From: Ligustrum vulgare | Lineage: Eukaryota > Streptophyta > Magnoliopsida > Lamiales > Oleaceae | Length of the DNA stretch: 64,000 bases | Reading direction: 5' to 3' | Assembly: GCA_963555705.1 (NCBI GenBank) | Contig: OY743176.1 | Location: 58,974,040 to 59,038,039, forward strand | Shown: piece by piece, positions 47,349 through 60,657 of the stretch | Layout: each line of letters opens with the position of its first letter | Position numbering within the stretch: the first letter of the stretch is position 1 | Notes under the pieces: generated by a model | The model's input: the letters and a program-made list of their open reading frames with translations, nothing else | Databases searched by the model: none | Told to the model about the DNA's origin: nothing | Position numbers and translations under genes: made by a program

Positions 47349-47603
47349 CATGTTTTTTTCTAAAAAAAGGTTGAACCCCAACTTTAGGGGTCCCTACCTG
47401 CCCTGCCCTGCCCTTGGCCTTGATAAAGGATGTAAATCGCTGGTTATACCTCTCAGAGTGCAGGATGAGGGCTTATCTTTTAACTTGGCAAGGGTCGGAT
47501 TCGAACCCCTGACCAAGCGAAGCTGGTCTTTAAACCACATTCCCTTTCACTGCTGGAAGATGTGCCCTGGGGGCAAAAAAAAAAAAAAAACATGTTTTTT
47601 TCT
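47349..47603 (-). mobile_element. SINE-like retroposon with 13-bp target duplications
   Basis: The flanks repeat CATGTTTTTTTCT at 47349-47361 and 47591-47603. The 229-bp insert between them has a pol III B-box-like GGTTCGAATCC on the minus strand (47497-47507). Read that way the 3' end is CCTTTTTTT, as in T-tailed plant SINEs. The + strand right end has a 16-base A-run, so orientation is not fully settled. No coding. Confidence 0.7.
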
Positions 47604-47742
47604 TATTTGCCAAATTGAGGTTAATGTACTGTTTGTTAAAAGTCGTGTGTTTAAAAATATGTTTTTGAGATAAGATGTATGGTTAAAAAGTGGAGAGAAA
47701 AATATGCTTGTTTAAAAAGTGGTTTGGAAAATTGTGTTATTT

Positions 47743-47786
<44 letters not shown>

Positions 47787-49740
47787 GATTTGACAAATAG
47801 AGGCCATGGACGGATCTAGCTAGCGGTCAGCTTGTTCAGCCGTTCATGTTGGATCCGATCGAATTTTCAAATTTAATTTTTTTTTTTAAAACTTGATTGT
47901 GCTTTAATTTCTACTAGTTACTTGTGAGCCCCAATATTTTCCCTTTATATTTATGAGTATTTGGTGTAGTACAAATGTTCTAGTTGTTCACAGATAATTT
48001 TTTTTGTTTATTTCCAATTTTCATATTGTGTATTTTGGGAATTTTCAATTATTTAGTTTAAGAATTCCAAATTTGTGAATTATATATCATTAATTGTAAT
48101 TGTTTGAATGACAGTTTGGTAATTTATACGGACCGCAAAATTTTTAAACAAGTTGAAAATGAGGCAATTTAACAGCGCTTTCAAAGTATGAGGTCTCGAA
48201 GAATGCAGTTGTTCTAACTTACTACAACAAAGTATGATTATATCATGTATTTTTCCTACTATTTTTATTAGTTTTTGTCTATATTTTTGTATTAAATAAC
48301 AATTATGTTTTATAATATTTATATGTTGTTCAAAAAAATTTTAATATTTTTTTAGTGGGACTGTTCTCCGTTCATGATCGTTGGTTGGCTAAAGGTTAAA
48401 GTTCGCTCTAGCTAAATCAATATTTTGGATTCGTCACTGATAGAGGCTAAAACATCTATTTGGTAAATAAAATAAAATTGTTTAAAAATCAGTTTATAAA
48501 CTACGCAGTTCTTCAAATTATTTTTTAATTACACAAATTTTGTTTTTCCAATTTTCAATTATTATTTTTTTATCTTAAAATTATAAATAAATCAGTTTAT
48601 AAATCAAAAAGTGTTACCAAATAAAAGAAGAGTTTTTTCTAAAATTGGTAACTGGGTCAAGTTTTAAACTTTGGTAGCAAACGCTGCATATATTGTATCC
48701 TCGGACGTTATTCTTGCGCCATTGCTCTAAATTTATGTCTCTTTCTCAATCTGTGTTTCTTTTCATACTCAACCTGCCAGGTTTTTAGCATTCTTTGAGG
48801 GTTTTGCGGTTCTTCATTCGTGTCCTTTCTTGAGTCTTTAATTGTAGTGGATGATTTCTATAAAAGACCAACCATCAAGTTCACCATTGATTCGTCAATA
48901 ATGCAACGGAAATAAGAACGCAGCCTCTGTTCTTTAACACAATCAAAGCCGGTTTGCTGGAGATAGTTTTTTGAGAAATTTGAAAAATTTTGGATTTTTG
49001 GGAGAATGTGTGGTTGAAAAGGGATTGAAAAATGTGAAAAATGATGAGTTTCATAAAAAAGTGTGATTGAAAATAAATTTGAGGAAAAAGTTAAAAAAAA
49101 AAAAAAAAAAAAAAAAAAGATATGAGCAAACAAGCTCTTATTATCTTTTATAAATCAATTATAAATGATATAATTTTTCAAACCACTTTTTATTCACATA
49201 CATTTTCCTCTTCAGTTTTAAACCAATTATTTTACCTTGAAAATATAAATAATTCAATTTATAATTGCTAAGGTACTACAGAACAGAGCTTATATTAGTT
49301 TTAATTTAATATATAAGTGATAATTATTTTTATATTATATATAATATTATATTAATTAATTACTATTAATTAAAAAAAAATAAGTTTATTAATTTTAAAA
49401 AGTTAATAAAAATATAGTTGGGGGCCGGTATTTGTTTTACCGCAGGAGCAGTATTGCATGGGGAACCGTCCCTGACAATAGGGCCGCCCCTGCGGTACAA
49501 TCATTTTTTTCCATTTAGGGGTTGTGTACTTTTCTCAATAAAAACCATAAATAGGTGATAGTTTTCAGTCACCAAACTTGAATTTCGCATTTTAAATCCT
49601 ATTATAGTTCCTTTATCACTATTATATATAAATTACACTCTAATGTATCACTGTTCATAAGGCAGAAAAGCGATTTCATCGGTATTATATTACGCTTCAT
49701 CACTTCTCGCTAAAAGATACGCTTTATCTCGGTATATATT
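47604..49740. other. Non-coding AT-rich DNA with long homopolymers
   Basis: A T-run of about 48 bases lies at 47738-47785. About 47804-48441 starts GGACGGATC and ends near GGATTCGTC, weakly inverted ends of a possible repeat. A-run at 49094-49118. Nothing coding. Confidence 0.4.
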
Positions 49741-49760
49741 TCACTCTTCCAACGTCTGTG

Positions 49761-50130
49761 TTCCAGAAGTATCGATTTCTAGGGTTTCCGCCTCTTCGAC
49801 TGTGGATGTTCATCGACGATTTTTTTGCTGGAAATCGATCGAAAGGTAATGGTTTCTTGTTCGATTTCATAGTTTTTTTTGGTCTTTTTCCTTTTTCTCA
49901 TGTCGCTTGCCTCTTCCAGCGGCTGTGTTCCAGAAGTAACGATTTCTAGGGTTTGCGCCTCTTGGACTGTGGATGTTTATCGACGAATTTTTGCTGGAAA
50001 TCGATCGAAAGGTAATGGTTTCTTGTTCGATTTCATAGTTTTTTTTGGTCTTTTTCCTTTTTCTCATGGCGTTCGACTCTTCTAGCGCCTCTGTGTTCCA
50101 GAAATGAAGATTTCCTAGCGTTTGTGTCTC
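49761..50130. repeat. Tandem repeat of 167-168 bp, two copies and a bit
   Basis: Copies start with TTCCAGAAGT at 49761 and 49928, with a partial copy from 50096. Each contains GAAATCGATCGAAAGGTAATG, which looks like exon end plus intron start, so the unit may be a duplicated leader exon. Confidence 0.9.
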
Positions 50131-50318
50131 CTCTTCTTTCTTATTGTTAGGTATATTTCTCCTTTTTCTTCGCTGTTGTTCAGTTCGTTGTTGTTGTTCT
50201 GGTTTTGTTTTTTTTTTCCTGTACTTATTTTTTGTCTTTTATTCCATTTTTTCCCGATTCCATTGACTTTTTTGTTGTTCAGTTCCTTTGTGTTCTTCTC
50301 GTTTTTTTTAGTCATTCA

Positions 50319-50765
50319 TTTTGTGTTGTTTGGGTTTTTTTTCCTCTCCTTTAATCGATTTTGTTATTATCTTCACAGCTTATTAGAAATATATATATCA
50401 TTACTGATCCAAAAATATCATTATCATTACTGATCCAAAATATCATTAAAATTGTCTTGTTCAAAATATCATTACTGATCCAAAATATCATTACTGATCA
50501 TGTTGTACAAATGTTCATTTTCCCCTAGGTAGAGTTGTCTTATCCAAAATATCGTTCGTTTTGTGTTGTTTGGGTTTTTTTTCCTCTCCTTTAATCGATT
50601 TTGTTATTATCTTCACAGCTTATTAGAAATATATATATCATTACTGATCCAAAAATATCATTATCATTACTGATCCAAAATATCATTACAATTGTCTTGT
50701 TCAAAATATCATTACTGATCATGTTGTGCAAATGTTCATTTTCCCCTAGCTAGAGTTTTCCTATC
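50319..50765. repeat. Tandem duplication, 240-bp period
   Basis: TTTTGTGTTGTTTGGGTTTT at 50319 recurs at 50559. Within each copy, ATATCATTACTGATCCAAA is itself repeated several times. Confidence 0.9.
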
Positions 50766-51113
50766 CAAAATATAATCCTTTCAATATCTGTATAAAACTT
50801 TCAAATATTTTGGTCGATAAGCTGATCGTGTTGTGTAAATGTTTTCAATTGCTGTCCTTTCAGTGTCCAATAATTACTAAATTTGTGCATATTCATTGAT
50901 TCCAAAAATCCATTGGCTTACTGTTCAATTAAACCTATTGAAGTTTCAAAAATTGGTTTCATTTCATGACTTAATTATGTTATCTAATAGCTTGATTAAA
51001 TATTATTATGACACTCTAAAGTGTCTTATGGGGAAAAAAAAATATTTCTGACATTCCAAAGTGACATCAGTTTCTTCTTATTACTCTTATTAAGAGCATA
51101 GATGATCAGCCAT

Positions 51114-51740
51114 ATCAGGTTTCTAAAGTTTCATTGAGTCTTTTGTGGTCGAGTTCTTTTATGTTCTATTTTTTTTTTTTTTTTCAAGAAAAATTATTTT
51201 CTTTTCTTTTTACAATTTTTCTGACTGTTATGCAATAATTACTACATTTATGCATATTCATTCATTCCAAAAATCCATCAGCTTACTATTCAATCAAACC
51301 TATTTCAGGTTTCTATAGTTTCATTGACTCTTTTGTGGTCAAGTTCTTTTATGTTTTACTTTTTTTTTTTTTTTTTTTTGTTCAAGAAAAATTTATTTCT
51401 TTTCTTTTTACAATTTTTCTGACTGTTATGCAATAATTACTACATTTTTTCATATTCATTCATTCCAAAAATCCATCAGCTTACTATTCAATCAAACCTA
51501 TTGAAGTTTCAGAAGTTGGCGTCATTTCATGCCTTCATTATGTTATGTAAATAGCTTAAAATGATTAAATATTATTATGTGATTCCACAGTGTCTTCTGA
51601 AAAAAAAAAAAAAAAAATTTCAAACATTCTAAAGTGACATCAATTTCTTCTTACTCTTAAAAGCATAGATGATCAACCATATCAGGTTTCCTATAGTTTC
51701 ATTGAGTCTTTTGTGTTTGAGTTCCATTATGTTCACTTTT
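51114..51740. repeat. Diverged repeats around AGGTTTCTATAGTTTCATTGA
   Basis: Related blocks start near 51114, 51304 and 51681. The first two share long T-runs and CATTCATTCCAAAAATCCATC. They are irregular duplications. Confidence 0.75.
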
Positions 51741-51785
51741 TTTATTTTTTTATTTTTTGGGTCAAGAAAAATTAATTTGTTTTCT

Positions 51786-51975
51786 TTTTGCAATCTTTCT
51801 GACTTTTTGGCTACCGGAACAATGTGGAATACAAGAAATAAGTAAATAAAGTCAGTATTTAAGAATTCTAATTTGAGGATTTTTGCAATCTTTCTGACTT
51901 TTTGGCTACCGGAACAATCTGGAATACAAGAAATAAGTAAATAAAGTCAGTATTTAAGAATTCTAATTTGAGGAT
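51786..51975. repeat. Perfect-looking tandem duplication, 95-bp period
   Basis: TTTTGCAATCTTTCTGACTT at 51786 recurs at 51881; the copies are almost identical, which suggests a recent duplication. Confidence 0.92.
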
Positions 51976-53210
51976 TTTTAGACGCATATGTTGAACATAT
52001 TTAAATTTTTTTAATCTACTCCTTTTCCTCCTTTTATTTATGGTAACTGAGAAGTTCCAGAAATCTTTTGTCTGAGCTTTGTATGAAAATTTTTTATACT
52101 TTACTTGCATTAAATATAAATAGATGATAGTTTCAGCAAAAACGAGTTCAATCTTTAGTCCAAATCCACTAATGGTGTTGATTTTGCCACCAGGAGTTTT
52201 ATTATTTGTGGAAAAGTCATCAAAGCTCAGATTTGGGACACTTCTGGCCAAAAAAGGTCTTCTCTCCTTTTCTGTTTCTCCACAATTAATTTTTACTTCA
52301 ATGCTCTATCTCGATTATTATGGGTACCCAAAAGTTGTCAAGCTGTAGTATGCTCTTTATTTTTTATTAATATTATTATAAGTGAAGATTACTGTTACAT
52401 TTTTCAAGATTCAGTTTTTATGTAGAGAATTTTTATCTATATGTATGTGTTTTGATTGTTATTATTCATCTTAACTTGTGCTGATTTGTTACTATAATAC
52501 TAAGTAGCTTGAATGATGAAATTTCTGATATTCCAAAGTAACATTAATTCCTTCTTACACTTAAATTTTTTATTTGACCTGCTTCCAATTTTATTATTCT
52601 TTCTGTTTTATGTTACTCATAGTAATTTTGTTTTCAAATTTTTTTCCCCCGTTAGTGCATATGGAATTGTTGGAACTTACAAAACAAATGCATATATTTG
52701 TCTCATATTTGAATGGATCTATATACATTATTTTTATTCATTTGTGGATAGCTATGTTGTTTGTTTTTTCTAGCTTCTGATGCTTGAAGTTTTCATAGGG
52801 CTATATTACAATATTGAGTGTTTATATATTTTATATTACTACTTTTTAGTACCATCAATGTTCTCTTATTTTATATTTAATTATTTTTTATCTACTTCTG
52901 AGCTTTATTTTTCTCCAACTATGATGAAGACTTTTTTTTCCTGGATATAAAATCGTTATAACAAGGATTCAAGAATTACACACTTGTTGAAGAAATACTA
53001 AAATTAAAAAAGTTTACAACTATCAATGACTAATATCAAAGTTTGGGATCAATGATTAAAACTTTTAAATGTTGCTATTGAATAAATTTCTGCCAAAAAA
53101 AAGAGGAAAAGAAAACTTACATTTTATGTCTATTGTTTTCCAATGATTTGTTGATTGTAGTTTTTTTACTTTTATTCTATAACTGCTTAATTTATAATGA
53201 AGGTTATAGA
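51976..53210. other. Non-coding upstream region of RepHel
   Basis: AT-rich. Open frames here (52124-52348, 52513-52773) are hydrophobic by base composition and have no family motif. It may hold the RepHel promoter and leader. Confidence 0.4.
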
Positions 53211-56200
53211 ATGAGTAGCGTCTCAGACATTGAAAGAAGGGAGGCACGAAATCGACGACAAAGAGAATTGTATGCTCAAAAGAAGAGAAGAAATGAAGCA
53301 TGTAGTGACATTCTTTCACGGCGTTCTCGTCGTTTGTTTGCTATCACTGGTGAGGTTATTATATTTAAAGTTTATTTGTTCTTATATTTAATTAATTCAT
53401 AAGTATTTCTTATTGTATCTCTAGAGCAAGGATCATCATGCATGCTAAATGTTAACAATAAAGAAATTGAGATACAACGTACAAGCAAAGGTCTTAAATA
53501 TCTCTCTTATTTCAATTTTATAAATTTTATTATTATTATTATTATTATTATTATATTATTATTTTATTACTATATTTTTTTCCTTTTTCAAAATCTCTCT
53601 TATATTTTTGGCATGATGTATTTTTCTTTGAGTGTAATGACATTGTGCAATACAGGAACAAATGATGTATTCTTGGTTAATAGAAATGAAACATTTAGAA
53701 TGAACGAAAATAGTGACAACTCTTTTTATTCTCAAAATATTAACAACCAAAATACTCGTACCTTAAATATCCATAATATTCCTTTTGAGCCTTACGTTTT
53801 ACCTGATCCAACATTTTGTTCTTATTGTGATGCAAAGAAATTTCATAAAGAAGTTAAAGGATTTTGTTGTTCTAATGGTCAAGTAAAATTGTGTTTAAAT
53901 TATATGCCTACAGAGTTACGTGAACTTTATCTGTCCAATTCCGATGATACATTTGAGTTTCGAAATGTTTCAAGAACATATAATAATCATTTCGCTTTTA
54001 CATCTTTCGGTGTTAAATATGACAAAGAATTGTGTAAAAATAACAAAGGAATATATACTTTTAGAGTTCAAGGTCAGGTATATCATTATGTGAATGATTT
54101 CTTACCTTCAAATAGTAAACCATCATACTTACAACTTTATTTTTATGATACCGAAAATGAAATACAAAATAGACTTTGTCTATCAAACAAGTTGGTTGAA
54201 TCCACAATCAAAAAAATAATAGAAATTTTACACGTTAATCCATATTCTCAATTTTTTCGTTCTTTAAGTAATCTTGAATCATCTCAATCGTTGAATATTA
54301 TCTTAAAATCTGATCCTAATCTTGACCAAAGAACTTATAATAGACCTTCTGTTTCTCAAGTTGCTGCAATTTGGGTTGATGATAATTCTTCACCAGATAT
54401 AAGTATACGTGACATTCGTGTTTTTAGTCACGTTGGAACTCCACATCGTGTCAATTATTATTATGGTTGTTATGATCCACTTCAATATCCTTTACTTTTT
54501 CCATATGGTGAGCCGGGTTGGCATCAAGGAATACAAAAACACTATAGAACTCACTCATCTGTTACTCAACAATCAACACCTTGTATTGATCTTAATTGTA
54601 TTACAAACCTTGAAGAGTTATTTGAAAGAGAGGAAACAGGTAATTTAATATAGCTATCCTATACGTGTACATAACATAAAATATTAAAATAATTCTACAC
54701 ATTTATAGTTGATTTTGACATATTTTTAAGTTTTTATTTTTTTATTTTTTTTTATGCCTTAACTAATGCATATCTTTTTCTAATTACAGCATTGACAAAA
54801 CATCCAAAGCGAACTCAAGTTTCTTTAAAGGAATATTATTGTTACAAACTGCAAATTAGAGATCCAGGTAACGTTATTCTTCTCCATACAGGTCGATTAC
54901 TTCAGCAATATATAGTTGATATGTATGTTAAGATTGAAACGTCTAGATTAGACTACTTTAGAAAGAATCAACGTCAAATAAGAGCTGATCTTTATCAAGG
55001 CATTGTTGACAGTGTTTCTTTAGGTGAAACTAGAGCATATAAGATTGGCAAAAGAATCATTTTACCATCATCATTTATTGGAGGACCTAGAGATAACACA
55101 AAAAAATACATGGATGCAATGGCTTTAGTTCAACGATTTGGTAAACCCGACATTTTCCTTACTATTACTTGCAATCCAAATTGGGTTGAAATTAGAAATG
55201 AATTATCATACAATGATCAAACACACAATCGTCCAGACTTAATTTCACGCATTTTCAAAGCTAAATTAGAAGAACTAAAAGATGATTTATTTAACAAAAA
55301 AATTTTCGGCCCAATTGCAGCCTATATTTATGTTATTGAATTTCAAAAACGTGGATTACCTCATGCTCATTTTCTACTTATTTTGAAACATGGTTTTAAA
55401 GTTGCATCAACAAATCTAATTGACGAAATAGTATCATGTGAAATTCCAAGTGAATCTGAGAATCCTTATTTACGTTCAAGAGTAATAAAACATATGATGC
55501 ATGGACCGTGTGGACAGCTAAATCCATCAAATGTATGTATGGAATTCAATCGAACATGTAAAAATAAATATCCCAAAGATTTCAATACACATACTGTTTT
55601 AGGAAACAATTCGTACCCACTATATCGACGTTCTGACAATGGAGAAAAAATAAAAGTTAGAGGTCATTACTTAGATAATAGATGGGTTGTACCTTATAAT
55701 CAATATCTACTTGCTAAATTTGACTGTCATATTAATCTTGAAATTTGCTCTACAGTAAAAGTTGTAAAATACTTGTACAAATATGTTTATAAAGGACATG
55801 ATCAAATAAACTTTTCAATAAATAGTGACGAACCTGAAATTGAAATAGATGAAATTAATAAATTTCAAAGTGCTCGATGGATATCAGCACCTGAAGCAAT
55901 ATGGAGAATTTACGGTTTTAATTTAAGTGAAAATTCTCCATCTATTATTTCACTTCAATTACATTTAGAGGATCACCAAAATGTTACCTTCAATGATAAT
56001 GCTAATTTAACGAACATTTTAAAAAATGATTTTTTTAAGCGCACAATGCTTACAGAATATTTCCAAATGATTGTTACAAATGAAAAAAACTAGAACTTTA
56101 CTATACAGAGATTTCCCCATACATTTTGTTTGGAACACACAAGGTCGATTTTGGAGTCCAAGAAAACAAAAAAATGTTATAGGAAGAATTGTCTCAGCTA

Positions 56201-58121
56201 ATCCAAATGAAGGCGAAAGATACTATTTACGTGTCTTATTAAACCATATTAAAGGTGCAACTTCATTTGAAAATTTGAAAAAAGTAAATAACGTTCAAGT
56301 TAAAACATTTCGTGAAACAGCTTCTTTATATGGACTATTAAATGAAGATAATAATTCAGAATCTTGTATGTCTGAGGCAATATTATATCAAATGCCATGT
56401 TCATTACGTCGTTTATTTTCAACAATATTAATATTTTGCACACCTGATAATCCAAAATCATTATGGTTAAGTTACAAAGAATTTATGATGGAAGATTATA
56501 TAATGAAAGGATTTTCCAAACTTACAGCTGAACGTGCAACTTTAGAATCTATAAACAATATATTGGAACTTTCAGGTAAAAATATAAACGATTATAATTT
56601 AGTCTCATACTGTGTTTCTACTAATGAACATGATAAATTATCTAACATGATTTCTGATGAGACAAGAGTATATAACAATAATGTAACTATATCGTCAATG
56701 ATTGATAGCTTGAATATAGAACAAAGAAATGCATTTCATCGAATATTCAATAAAGTATTAAACAATGATACTGGTGTATTTTTCATTGATGGACCAGGTG
56801 GCACAGGTAAAACTTTTTTATACAAAACACTTTTAGGATCAGTTAGAGCCAAAAAAATGATTGCTATCGCAACAGCTTCATCAGGTGTTGCTGCGTCCTT
56901 ATTACCTGGGGGTCGAACCGCACATTCTACGTTTAAAATTCCACTTGATTTGTCTCCTAATATTACATGCTCTATCAAAAAACAATCTGCATTAGGAACA
57001 CTATTAACAATGACTAAATTAATTATATGGGATGAAGCTCCTATGGTTCATCGTTCAGCTATTGAAGCTTTAGATAAATTATTAAGAGATATAACAGAAC
57101 TTGATGTGCCATTTGGTCGAAAAGTTATTGTTTTTGGTGGTGATTTTAGACAGATTTTACCAGTAGTTCAAAACGGATCCAAAACTGATGTTCTTAAAGC
57201 GAGTCTTGTCTTCTCTTACTTATGGCCATCATTTGAACGAATATTACTAACGCAAAATATGCGCGCTCATCTTGACATATCTTTTTCAAATTATTTGCTT
57301 TCTATTGGAAATGATGACATTGAAGCTCATTCTTGTGGCATGATTGAACTCCCAAATAATATCACTATTAAATTTGAGGAAGAAATGAAATCATTAAACA
57401 ATCTCATTGATTTAGTGTTTCCAAATATTGAATCGTATGATACATGTAGTCTATCAATGATTTTATTTTAACTCCAAAAAATGAAAACGTTGATCTTATA
57501 AATAATTTATTATTACATAAAATTCACGGAGAGAAATTTATATATTATAGCTTTGATGAAGTGATTGATAAAACAGAAGAAAATATTCACGAAGACTTCT
57601 TAAATACATTAACACCTAACGGAATACCTCCCCATGAACTTGTACTCAAAATAAATTGTCCAGTTATCTTGCTTCGAAATATCAATCCTTCTGAAGGATT
57701 ATGTAACGGTACAAGATTGATTTGCAAACATTTTGATCGTAATGTTATTAATGCTGAAATTGCAACTGGAGAATATTGTGGAAAACATGTTTTTTTACCT
57801 AGAATTCATTTTATACCATTAGAAAATGAAAAAGGTTCAATTCCTTTTAAACGAACTCAATTTCCTATTCGTCCATGTTTTGCTATGCCAATTAACAAAG
57901 CTCAAGGTCAAACACTAGATTTCATTGGACTATATTTACCGGAACCAGTCTTTTCACATGGTCAGCTATATGTTGCACTGTCTAGAATTAGATCAAGTTC
58001 TGATATTCGAGTCTTACTAAAACCACAAAATACAGAAGATCATTCGCTTCATGAATATTGTACAAAAAATGTTGTATATAAAGAAATACTTGATTTAGTA
58101 CATCCAAAAAATAACGTTTAA
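53211..58121 (+). pseudogene. Helitron RepHel: HUH replication initiator plus PIF1-like helicase, frameshifted
   Basis: Inferred exons: 53211-53349, 53425-53490, 53656-54649, 54790-58121, all with GT/AG borders that rejoin the frame. The start at 53211 gives a basic MSSVSDIERREARNRRQ leader. Exon 3 has a CSYCDAKKF...FCCSNGQVKL zinc-binding block. Exon 4 has the Rep part: FLTITCNPNW, EFQKRGLPHAHFLL (HUH His at 55362-55370), and YLYKYVYKG with the paired tyrosines (55770-55784). The helicase follows: Walker A GPGGTGKTFLYKTLL (56791 on), Walker B IIWDEAPMVH, VIVFGGDFRQILPVVQ, and C-terminal AMPINKAQGQTL and GQLYVALSRIRSS. The family nicks and unwinds DNA for rolling-circle transposition. Frame changes at the 7-A run 56083-56089 and at about 57461 make this copy defective as written. 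Exon choice is by eye. Confidence 0.9.
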
Positions 58122-59990
58122 ATATTTTTATCACAAACTCATTATATCACAATCTTACTGTGTCTCATCTTTATCGAACACATTTAATAAAGAGTACTAA
58201 TTTTTTTCTTCTATTTTTTTATCTTGTTCTCTTCCAAATATTTTACACATAAAGCCATTACTTTAGAATGTTTACAATATTCACAAAATGATGTCAAGTA
58301 TGTTTTTTTTTCTTGCAGGGAAGCAGAAGAATTGACAAAAGTTGAAGCTAATTTGAATTTTTCATTATTTCCAAATCCCCCCCCCCATGTTTCCCTTTAA
58401 GATTTTCCCTCACTAACTTAACTCTTGTTGATTTCATCCTTTTTTCATGACATATGGTCATCATATAAAAGGCAATGATGCATAATCCGAATATCACAAA
58501 AAGGTACGAGCTATATGGCATACAATTAAATACCTTTGGCTATATTCATTTGTACTATATCTATACTCCACAATTCTTTGCAAAGAGATGTGTGCTAAAG
58601 ACAAACAGAAATTACTTGTTCCTTGGATAAAATTAGTTATGATACTATAAAAAATTGACCATCTAGCTGCATTTCCACGTTATGTATTACAGTCCTGTTA
58701 CTTTAAGGCATAATGGATCCATTTAGTAAATTCAAGGTTATATTTGCTACTCGTTACACTGTTCTTTCACTCATAGTTTAAACAAAAACATGATTCCATT
58801 ATAATGAAATAGAGTACAATTTATATATAACAGTGAAATAATTAATTTTATATTTATGTTATTAATCATCACTTCTTTTTTACTTTCTTGAATCCGATGA
58901 TTTAACAAACCATTACATATATTCATATATCCATTTATTGAATTATGAACATTTTACTACTCATACAATCATTGAAACTTTATTTGACCATTATTGTAAT
59001 TCTCTCTTTCTCTATTAGTGTTGAAAAAATTAAGCCATTGTTGCTTATATATATTTATTATTTAAATTGATCAGTTAATGATGAGTGACTTATTGTTTTG
59101 TTAAAAATTTATAAATTTACTCACATATGCTCAATTCATGTTGATCTCACATATTTGAAACTGGTACTGGTTTCAAATATTTATTTTTATTAAAAGTCAC
59201 ATCTAATATTTTTAAATTTACCTTCAATTGTGAATTTATAACAAGTTATGCTTATAATTAGTTTCTTTGTCATTCTTACAATCAAAAGAAAATATATTTG
59301 ACTTGGACATTATTGTTTATATTAACCATGTAATAATTTTTCTTTCCTGCATTGTTTTATTGTCAGTTTTTTTTTTCTTGACTTTCGCTGATCGAGGTCT
59401 TAGATTTGATAGAGGAATAAAGACTTTCCTAAAGGAATATTTCATATTTTTTTTAGTTCTAATTCACTCTTTGGATTTCTATATGTTCTTGTTTTCTATT
59501 GAAATTTTGACAAAAAATTGGCCTATACAAACTTGGTTATGGCAGAAAAGTTGCATTGACTTCATGAAGTCCAGTTTAACGTTATAAATTGTATGAACTT
59601 CATTTATCATTGTTTTATTATCACCTCTTTTTCTTTGCTTGGTAAAGGCAATATGAATTGGTGCGGGTCAGAGTTCAATGGAGCATTAGGGGTTTTCTAA
59701 ACAATTCACAATACAGGAAAAGATTCACATGCAAGGAGTGCTCCATCACACCTTTTAAGGTAAAAGCTTTATTGAAGTTATTACTTATTCTGCTACTTTC
59801 TCACCACAAGATAACATTTATATATAGGCTATGCTTAAAAATTATTCAATTTTACATCATATATGTTATATACAATCAAGTTTTACGATCCCCTGTCTAA
59901 ACTGGTAGGTGGTTAGGGTTACAATAATATCCTTCTTTTGTTTCAGAAACAGTGGAGTCATACATTAACATTTCATGCTTGTTGCCAAAG
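58122..59990. other. Non-coding spacer inside the Helitron
   Basis: AT-rich. About 59640-59760 ends in a donor-like AAG/GTAAAAG and may be a captured exon, not identified. A 9-C run is at 58378-58386. No other motif. Confidence 0.4.
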
Positions 59991-59993
59991 ATT

Positions 59994-60657
59994 TTTTTCA
60001 AGGACTTTTACTTTATGCAGACCCATTTAATGTGGCGGCACGAAGAAAAAATAGGGTTATTAATCAGTTTGATTTCGATCATATTGTATTTTAGGTCTTT
60101 TTTTTTTTTTTTTTTTTTTTTAAGAATTGAATCTAAGTTTCTTTCTTACTGTAAATTTTCTTGCCAAAGTTTCTCTACAATGATTGGTGCCCGCTACTCT
60201 CATGATCATCTCCAAATGACTCATGATTGCAATGAAGTTGAAGCTTATTTGTAGATTCCATGAGATTTGATTTGCATATTTATGATTTTTTATGAAAATC
60301 TCATTTTTTAAACTTGTGATCTGTGTTCAAAGAATGGTGTCATCAGTTTAGTCCAATATATTGCTTTTGTTTTTATTTTTCCAAATTAAAATTATTATCT
60401 TTACAAATTACATTCACTTGAAATAGTTATTAACATTTTACGAATTATGATTTTCTTATGCAGAAAGGAATTCATGAAATCTAGGCTGCTGCCATAGATT
60501 ACAATCCTGAAGCTTTTACAAGGAGAGTAGGTAATAAATGTCAACCATCTATTTATCATTTATATATTTCTTGTTTGTTAGCATAACCATCAAAGTTTTA
60601 TGTCTTTTTCAAGTAATGACATATGTTGACATGGAAGTTAATGGTGTTCCAGTGAAG
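59994..60657 (+). pseudogene. DDI1: Captured DDI1 fragment (three exons)
   Basis: Three pieces in gene order match plant DDI1, the ubiquitin-receptor protein with a retroviral-like aspartic protease domain. About 59994-60056 encodes GLLLYADPFNVAARRK. 60464-60530 encodes KGIHEI, a stop, then AAAIDYNPEAFTRRV. 60614-60657 encodes VMTYVDMEVNGVPVK. Acceptors and donors are kept (ATGCAG/AAAGG, GTAG/GTAATA, TTCAAG/TAATG, AAG/GTACTC), and the junction rebuilds Val-Val-Met. The stop replaces a Trp of DDI1. The protease active site itself, which would follow directly, is absent. It lies between RepHel and the RPA gene on the same strand, so it is best explained as host DNA picked up by the Helitron. 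Confidence 0.8.

Noticed and set aside
47463..47550. tRNA gene suggested by the B-box-like GGTTCGAATCC
   Set aside because: No cloverleaf or proper A box at tRNA spacing; the sequence lies within a retroposon with target duplications.
50122..50433. Phe/Leu-rich frame resembling a membrane protein
   Set aside because: It comes from T-rich sequence; part of it lies in a tandem duplication.
53442..53655. N-terminal part of the frame starting at 53442, with an Ile-rich run
   Set aside because: The Ile/Phe run is translated intron (TTATTA repeats); a donor at 53490 and an acceptor at 53655 remove it.
58122..59990. Open frames 59267-59587 and 59658-59900 as possible passenger genes
   Set aside because: Hydrophobic by base composition and without family motifs; only a donor-like end at about 59760 was noted.
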